Shown here one piece after another: positions 5,860 through 10,386 of a stretch of DNA of 10,386 nt. The notes beneath the pieces were generated by a model. The model was given only the letters and a program-made list of their open reading frames with translations. It did not search any database and was not told where the DNA came from. A program made the position numbers and the translations under genes. This DNA comes from an uncultured Megamonas sp. GTDB lineage: Bacteria > Bacillota > Negativicutes > Selenomonadales > Selenomonadaceae. Within the stretch, counting starts at the first letter, position 1, and each line of letters opens with the position of its first letter. The DNA is taken from the NCBI GenBank assembly GCA_900554895.1, contig USIX01000077.1, positions 1 through 10,386 on the forward strand. The letters run 5' to 3'.

Positions 5860-7263
5860 TTAGTTGAATTTAAAACTGTTTAATTGGGAAATTTTAATAT
5901 TGGCAGGGATATTTGAACTAAACGGTATTTGTTGCAGTTTTTCCTGTGCATAGTAGCAGGCTGTGGCGGCTTTTTCGCCGCTTTGGCAGTAGATTTCCAT
6001 AATGCTTGTGTCAAGGTAGATATCCAGATGCAGACTGTCTTTTACAGAAACGGTGAAATAGCGCCGCCCTTTTCCTCCCAGTGTTAAATTATCGCGGTCA
6101 ATACAGAATTCCTGTGTATTTTTATTGAAAGAAATAATCAGTTTGTCAGTGCCGAGGGCGAATTTGCCTTGCCAGTAATTTTCATTAGTTAAATCGATAT
6201 CAAATGTAATTTTGCAGGGAGTGGATAAAGTTAAATCGGTACAATCGGTGAATTTCTGTTCCGGTAGGCACAGTGCATTCAATTCGTTTACCGGCAACTG
6301 ATAAATCATATTATTTTTTATCTGAAGCTGGCGCGGCATGGTTAAAGAATGCAGCCATCCTTCTTTTGTAGTCGGATATTCATTTTCTTTTTCCGGCATG
6401 CCAATCCAGCCGATGAGAATATTACGGTTTTTATGTGCGAGTATCTGCGGAGCGTAAAAATCAAAACCGCCGTCAAGTTCATGAAATTTTCCGTGTGTAA
6501 AATCCAGTGTATCGGGATTGAATTTGCCGATTAAATAACCTGCCTGATACAGATTGTTGTATTTATGACCTTCTGGAGCAAGTCCCTGCGGACAGAAAAT
6601 AAGTACATCATGACCGTCAACGGAAATAAAATTAGGACATTCCCACATATAGCCGAAATCCGTGTAATCCGTTTTAAGTTCGCCGCGTAGCTGCCAGTTA
6701 TTGTCGATTTCTTCATAAATGAGAGCACAGCCAGTCAGATTTTCGCGCTGGGTGCCGATTATGAAAAAAGAACGGCCGCTGTGCGTAAACATATATGGGT
6801 CGCGAAAATGCGTCGTATAGCCGGCAGGAACATCATCAACAGCGATTTTTTTCTTGGTAAACGTGCCGTCGTCATTTTTTTCGGCGAATATTTGGCGCGG
6901 GTAGCGGATATTTTGAGCATCTTTCAGATTAGCCGTATACAGTATTTCCAGTCTACCGTTTTTGCTGCGGGCTGAACCGGAGTAACAACCGTTTTTGTCA
7001 AAATAGTCAACGGGAGCCAGTGCCAGCTGCGGAACGGAATAATTGACAAAATCATCAGTTTGGGTGTATCCCCAGTGTTTATTTAAATGTTTGCAATCTG
7101 CAGGGTTCCATTGATAAAAAATCTGATATTTACCATTGTGCCAGCATAGTCCGTTCGGGTCGTTGATTAGGCCAAACGGCATTTCCAGGTGAATTTTGTT
7201 GTGCCAGATACTGGGTTTATTCATATACATGGGCCAATTGCTTTTCAGCGTTTGATTATCCAT
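5860..7263 (-). CDS. scrB: Sucrose-6-phosphate hydrolase (GH32)
   Basis: This 467-residue cytoplasmic enzyme of glycoside hydrolase family 32 would cleave sucrose-6-phosphate made by the PTS into glucose-6-phosphate and fructose. The N-terminal five-bladed propeller carries all three family signatures. GLINDPNG (31-38) holds the nucleophile Asp35, FRDP (153-156) the transition-state Asp155, and WECP (207-210) the acid/base Glu208. The C-terminal beta-sandwich (from about 330) ends with the typical DTSIMEIY segment (418-425). No signal peptide is present, which fits an intracellular role beside a PTS permease rather than a secreted invertase or levanase. Its length is close to the family norm. 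The ATG has AAGGA ten bases upstream. It is the last gene of the scrA-scrR-scrB operon, 18 bases after scrR. The same gene is called sacA in bacilli. Confidence 0.95.
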   Translation of the reverse strand: MDNQTLKSNWPMYMNKPSIWHNKIHLEMPFGLINDPNGLCWHNGKYQIFYQWNPADCKHLNKHWGYTQTDDFVNYSVPQLALAPVDYFDKNGCYSGSARSKNGRLEILYTANLKDAQNIRYPRQIFAEKNDDGTFTKKKIAVDDVPAGYTTHFRDPYMFTHSGRSFFIIGTQRENLTGCALIYEEIDNNWQLRGELKTDYTDFGYMWECPNFISVDGHDVLIFCPQGLAPEGHKYNNLYQAGYLIGKFNPDTLDFTHGKFHELDGGFDFYAPQILAHKNRNILIGWIGMPEKENEYPTTKEGWLHSLTMPRQLQIKNNMIYQLPVNELNALCLPEQKFTDCTDLTLSTPCKITFDIDLTNENYWQGKFALGTDKLIISFNKNTQEFCIDRDNLTLGGKGRRYFTVSVKDSLHLDIYLDTSIMEIYCQSGEKAATACYYAQEKLQQIPFSSNIPANIKISQLNSFKFN

Positions 7264-7281
7264 AAAAATACATCCTTTCTA

Positions 7282-8271
7282 TTAGATTTTTTGCGTACTT
7301 TCCTGTGTGATGAAAATTAGATTATTATCAAACTCCGATTGAACTTTTGTACCTTTTAACATCATTAACAGTTTGTCGGCCGTTTTAGCTCCAAGATGTT
7401 TATAATCGAATGATATCGTAGTTAAAGACGGATAGGAAATATTGCTGTAGGGGTATCCGCCGAAACCTGCTAGAGAAATCTGTTGGGGAACTTTAATATT
7501 TTTTTCGTGCATATAACGTAGCAGACCAAGTGCAATATTATCGGTAGCACAGACAACTGCCGTAGGGTTGAAGGCGAGAACCTCACTGCCTTTGGTATAA
7601 GCCAGGTCAAAACTGAAATCTGTTTCCACAAAGTGAACCGTTCCTTTGGGATTGGCAGACATAAAGCCGTCGATAAATCCTTGGCGACGTTTAATTCCGA
7701 CAGCTATGTCCCCGTCAGAAACGCCGAGGTAGACGACATTGTCATGGTTCAAGTGAGCGATGTAATTTCCCATGATATGGCCGGCTTTCATATCATTCAC
7801 TTTCAGATATGTTACTTTGTCGTGGCTTTGGCCTGTGAATATAATGGGAATGGAAGCGTTTTTTACGATGGATAAATGTTCGTCCGTTATCGCTATGGAC
7901 TGAACGATGATGCCGTCGACGCCCTGCTGGATTAGCTGGCGGATATTGGCGATTTCTTTGGCTATTTGCAGGTCACTGACTAAAATAAGAACCTGATAGT
8001 CCTCCTGCTGGAGAATAAGATTGAAACCGGCAAGCAGTTTACTGGCGGAAAAAGAGTCGAGACGGGGCATGACTATGCCGATGAGTCTGCTGTTTTTCGT
8101 TTTTAGACGTTGAGCAAAAAAATTTGATTTATAACCTGTTTTTTCGATAACTTTATCAATAAGGGCAGCTTTTTCCTTACTGACGTAACCATTATTCAGA
8201 TAACGGGATACAGTGCTTTTGGCTACTCCCGCCATATCAGCGATATCTTGTATGGTAACTTTTTGCTTCAT
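7282..8271 (-). CDS. scrR: LacI-family sucrose operon repressor
   Basis: This 329-residue transcription factor has a LacI-type helix-turn-helix at residues 6-25 (TIQDIADMAGVAKSTVSRYL). A hinge (about 50-60, SNFFAQRLKTKNS) and a periplasmic-binding-protein-like effector domain (62-329) follow. The effector domain includes GVDGIIVQS (117-125), CATDNIALGLL (241-251) and QISLAGFGG (264-272). Its position between the sucrose permease and hydrolase genes makes it the likely local repressor, with sucrose-6-phosphate or fructose as plausible inducers; that is inference from ScrR-type regulators. The paired palindromes before scrA, with a central CG in one, are the expected LacI-family targets. Being inside the operon it controls, it would regulate its own synthesis. 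AAAGGA lies about 11 bases upstream of the ATG. It is 24 bases after scrA. Confidence 0.9.
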   Translation of the reverse strand: MKQKVTIQDIADMAGVAKSTVSRYLNNGYVSKEKAALIDKVIEKTGYKSNFFAQRLKTKNSRLIGIVMPRLDSFSASKLLAGFNLILQQEDYQVLILVSDLQIAKEIANIRQLIQQGVDGIIVQSIAITDEHLSIVKNASIPIIFTGQSHDKVTYLKVNDMKAGHIMGNYIAHLNHDNVVYLGVSDGDIAVGIKRRQGFIDGFMSANPKGTVHFVETDFSFDLAYTKGSEVLAFNPTAVVCATDNIALGLLRYMHEKNIKVPQQISLAGFGGYPYSNISYPSLTTISFDYKHLGAKTADKLLMMLKGTKVQSEFDNNLIFITQESTQKI

Positions 8272-8295
8272 GATAAAGTCATTCCTTTGCTTTAA

Positions 8296-10185
8296 TTATT
8301 CTTCTGGTTTAAAGCATACCACAGTTAAAATGAAAGCAACAGATAGTCCGATGAAATTTACGAGAAGATATGCAGGCAGTCTGTCCATATAGAGCAGCAT
8401 ACCCGGAATAACGGTAATTCCCATGCCAGTTCCGGCAAGTTGAAGCAGGCTGGCCGTTGCACCGGCGCAGGCCCCGCCGATAAGACCGCAGATAAAAGGT
8501 TTCATAAATCGCAGATTGATACCGAAAATAACCGGTTCAGTAATGCCCAGAAAAGCGGGAATAATGGAGGATACGTACATAGCACGTTTTTTCTTGTTTT
8601 TTGTACGGAAGGCAACAGCCAAAGCAGCACCGCCTTGCGCTACAATGGCACCGGTGATGATGGCATTGAACATATCACGGCCGGTAGAGGATAAAAGTTC
8701 AATTTCCAAAGCATTGAATATATGATGAATGCCGCTGACAACAATTACCTGATGAAGTCCACCGACAACGAAGCCGCCGATGCCGAAAGGCATTTCAAGG
8801 AAAGTTTTTACAGCACCGAAAATAAACAGTTCGATTGTGTGCATGATTGGTCCGATGATAAGAAGCCCTAAAATCATACAGATGAATAGTGTTAAGAACG
8901 GAGTAACAATGAGGTCGATAACATCAGGTATGACTTTTTTGAAATAAGCCTGCAGTTTAGAAGCTACAATACCGAGAATTAAAGCCGGCAGGACAGAACC
9001 CTGGTATCCGACAACTGGTATGTTGAGGCCGAAAATGTCAAAATACAGAGGCTGTGCCGTTCCGGCAGCGATAGCGTAGGCATTCGGCAGCTGCGGAGCG
9101 ACGAGCATCAATCCCAGAACAATGCCTATTACAGGTGTACCGCCGAATTTTTTCATAGCTGACCAAGTAACGAGTGCAGGCAGGAAGGCAAAGGCGGTAT
9201 CAGTTAAAATCTGCGACATCAGTAGAAAATTTTCGTTAAATTCAATTCCTAGACTGGCCAGTGTGCCGCGAAGACCCATAAAAAGACCGGTAGCGACGAG
9301 TACGGGAATAATAGGTACGAAAATGTCGCCCAGTGTGCGGGAAATTTTTTGAGACAGAGACATCTGAGCATAGGCTTCAGCTTTGCTGTTCGTATTCAGA
9401 TTGCCCGTCTGTCGTATTACCACATCATAGACTTTATTGACAAAACCGGTACCGAGAATTATCTGATACTGAGCAGCGGCGAAGAACTGCCCTTTTACAC
9501 CGTCGATATTTTCAATGGCTTTTTCGTTTATTTTCGTTTTATCATTTAAGATTAAGCGCAGGCGGGTTGCACAATGTTCCACGGAGCGAATATTATCTTT
9601 ACCGCCGATGTTGTCCAGAATTTCGGCTGCAACACGTTCTTCTTTGGGCAAATCCGCATATTGGCTGTCACATTTTGCCACTGCTGAAGCGTCGGTGGCA
9701 GGAGCTTCTACTGCTTTTTTTGCATTTTCGCTTTCTGTCTTTTGGCCAGCTTGAGCAATCAGCGTCTGGGTATCGTTTTTTATTGTAATTTCATTGTAGT
9801 CATAAGCATTAGTAACAAGAAACGGAGTCGTAGTATCATAACCGGCTTTTTTTATCGCTTCAATATCGAATGATAAAAGCAGGTCGCCTTTTTTTACGGT
9901 ATCACCTTGATTGACAAAATTTTTATACGGTGTTCCGTTCAAATTGACGGTATCGATGCCTACATGTATTAAAACAGCTTCACCGTTTTTACCAGTAAGA
10001 CCGATAGCATGTTTTGTTTCAAACAGAACTTCCACTTTAGCGTCAAATGGTGCATAGACTTTTCCCTCGCACGGTTCGATGCCGACACCGGCGCCCATAG
10101 CACCGCTGGCAAATGCAGGGTCGTTAACATTTTTCAGAGGAATTAATCTGCCGGGTATAGGACTTGTAAGAATTAAATTTTGCAT
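8296..10185 (-). CDS. scrA: Sucrose-specific PTS permease, fused IIA-IIB-IIC
   Basis: This 629-residue membrane protein takes up sucrose and phosphorylates it, using phosphate passed from HPr. The N-terminal IIA domain (about 1-147, glucose-type) has LIHVGIDTV (72-80) with the phosphorylated His74, and the second active-site histidine His59 in KHAIGL. An Ala/Lys/Glu-rich linker (about 148-178) leads to a IIB domain (about 180-262) whose phosphocysteine is Cys205 in EHCATRLR (203-210). The IIC domain (about 278-629) has many hydrophobic helices, GGLHQV and SGIHHIFN (475-491), and the conserved GITEP (547-551). The IIBC part matches the sucrose subgroup. Glucose-type IIA domains are often at the C-terminus in sucrose permeases, so the IIA-first order is notable. 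AAGGA lies nine bases upstream of the ATG. It is the first gene of the operon, with both operators directly upstream. Trehalose or another beta/alpha-glucoside is less likely given the GH32 partner. Confidence 0.92.
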   Translation of the reverse strand: MQNLILTSPIPGRLIPLKNVNDPAFASGAMGAGVGIEPCEGKVYAPFDAKVEVLFETKHAIGLTGKNGEAVLIHVGIDTVNLNGTPYKNFVNQGDTVKKGDLLLSFDIEAIKKAGYDTTTPFLVTNAYDYNEITIKNDTQTLIAQAGQKTESENAKKAVEAPATDASAVAKCDSQYADLPKEERVAAEILDNIGGKDNIRSVEHCATRLRLILNDKTKINEKAIENIDGVKGQFFAAAQYQIILGTGFVNKVYDVVIRQTGNLNTNSKAEAYAQMSLSQKISRTLGDIFVPIIPVLVATGLFMGLRGTLASLGIEFNENFLLMSQILTDTAFAFLPALVTWSAMKKFGGTPVIGIVLGLMLVAPQLPNAYAIAAGTAQPLYFDIFGLNIPVVGYQGSVLPALILGIVASKLQAYFKKVIPDVIDLIVTPFLTLFICMILGLLIIGPIMHTIELFIFGAVKTFLEMPFGIGGFVVGGLHQVIVVSGIHHIFNALEIELLSSTGRDMFNAIITGAIVAQGGAALAVAFRTKNKKKRAMYVSSIIPAFLGITEPVIFGINLRFMKPFICGLIGGACAGATASLLQLAGTGMGITVIPGMLLYMDRLPAYLLVNFIGLSVAFILTVVCFKPEE

Positions 10186-10215
10186 AATAATGGCTTCCTT
10201 TCATTTCTATGTATA

Positions 10216-10229
10216 TGGAACCGTTTCCA
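10216..10229. promoter_or_regulatory. Operator O1, LacI-family type, upstream of scrA
   Basis: TGGAACCGTTTCCA is a near-perfect 14-base palindrome with a central CG, the hallmark of LacI-family operators. It lies about 30 bases upstream of the scrA ATG and just downstream of the predicted transcription start, where a bound repressor would block transcription. It also resembles the catabolite-responsive cre consensus, but with G and C at two positions where A/T is expected, so ScrR is the likelier binder. Confidence 0.7.
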
Positions 10230-10237
10230 CTATATTT

Positions 10238-10257
10238 ATATGGTACCAATTCCATAT
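10238..10257. promoter_or_regulatory. Operator O2, LacI-family type, inside the scr promoter
   Basis: ATATGG and CCATAT form the arms of a 20-base interrupted palindrome; its 14-base core TGGTACCAATTCCA (10241-10254) matches O1 at 11 of 14 positions. It covers the -10 box and much of the spacer. The centres of O1 and O2 are 25 bases apart, about two and a half helical turns. A repressor here would directly exclude RNA polymerase. Confidence 0.65.
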
Positions 10258-10268
10258 GTGAAAGTCAA
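10240..10268 (-). promoter_or_regulatory. Predicted promoter of the scrA-scrR-scrB operon
   Basis: On the minus strand TTGACT (10268-10263) and TACCAT (10245-10240) are separated by 17 bases. The -35 box is one mismatch from consensus and the -10 box two. Transcription would start near 10233, giving a short leader of about 50 bases before the scrA ATG. Both operator palindromes overlap or flank this promoter, which supports its placement. Confidence 0.55.
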
Positions 10269-10336
10269 GATTAAAATTTCTATTTACCGTTCATTTTTCT
10301 TTGACACAAAGAAAAACAAACTTAAAGAAACAATTT

Positions 10337-10365
10337 TTAAGAGTGCCGGTTCGGCACAATATAAT
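10337..10365 (+). promoter_or_regulatory. Divergent promoter with a palindrome in its spacer, for a gene off the right edge
   Basis: A perfect TATAAT (10360-10365) is preceded at 17 bases by TTAAGA (10337-10342, four of six consensus matches). The spacer is almost filled by a perfect interrupted palindrome, GTGCCG-GTT-CGGCAC (10343-10357). No T-run follows on the plus strand, so an operator is more likely than a terminator. The regulated gene would begin beyond base 10386 and cannot be identified here. The palindrome is unlike O1 and O2, so a different regulator is implied. Confidence 0.5.
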
Positions 10366-10386
10366 ATGAAAAGAATTAATTTCTTA

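Noticed and set aside
8440..9788. Several plus-strand open frames opposite scrA
   Set aside because: The opposite strand encodes an intact PTS permease with all active-site motifs; these frames have no ribosome sites or domain features.
10301..10329. TTGACA at 10301-10306 as the -35 of a plus-strand promoter
   Set aside because: No acceptable -10 box lies 16-18 bases downstream; the perfect TATAAT at 10360 is too far and pairs better with TTAAGA at 10337.
10343..10357. The GTGCCG/CGGCAC palindrome as a Rho-independent terminator
   Set aside because: Only six stem pairs, and neither strand has a clean T-run directly after it; its place between promoter boxes favours an operator.
1..10386. 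CRISPR arrays, tRNA or rRNA genes, transposase genes
   Set aside because: No regularly spaced direct repeats, no tRNA-like cloverleaf or rRNA sequence, and no transposase or integrase motifs were seen.

Overview
The window looks like a chromosomal stretch from a low-to-intermediate GC Bacillota (Firmicute). A Negativicutes/Selenomonadales-type gut anaerobe would fit, but this is inferred from gene content and codon use, not proven. The genes are closely packed, have strong AGGAGG-type ribosome binding sites and sometimes use TTG starts. Two operons point towards each other, with a small isolated gene and a large non-coding gap between them.

Left part (1-4582, plus strand): a tight operon of the 5-oxoproline/lactam-utilisation type. 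It starts with the C-terminal end of an NRAMP-like membrane transporter (YcsG type). Then come pxpB (KipI), pxpC (KipA), a biotin carboxyl carrier protein (accB), a biotin carboxylase (accC) and a YcsI-family (DUF1445) putative hydro-lyase. Gaps are about 15-21 bases, and pxpB and pxpC overlap by 11 bases. Known ATP-dependent 5-oxoprolinase is PxpA+PxpB+PxpC; pxpA is not in the window and would be expected off the left edge. The inserted BCCP and biotin carboxylase genes are the most suggestive feature. Together with KipI/KipA, whose domains make up the carboxyltransferase part of urea carboxylase, they give every part of a split urea-carboxylase-like enzyme that could act on a lactam nitrogen.

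Middle (4583-5859): an AT-rich P-loop kinase-like gene of about 36% GC with its own promoter and different arginine codon use, probably acquired separately. It is followed by a 525-base non-coding gap. The gap holds a long compound hairpin, a possible gene remnant and the minus-strand terminator of the sucrose operon.

Right part (5860-10268, minus strand): a sucrose uptake and use operon transcribed right to left. The order is scrA (one-chain sucrose PTS permease, unusual IIA-IIB-IIC order), scrR (LacI-family repressor) and scrB (GH32 sucrose-6-phosphate hydrolase). One promoter with two related operator palindromes, 25 bases centre to centre, lies upstream. ScrA imports and phosphorylates sucrose, ScrB cleaves sucrose-6-phosphate to glucose-6-phosphate and fructose, and ScrR presumably represses the operon at the two operators.

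Right edge (10269-10386): a divergent plus-strand promoter with a perfect TATAAT and a 6+6 palindrome in its spacer points to a gene beyond the window.
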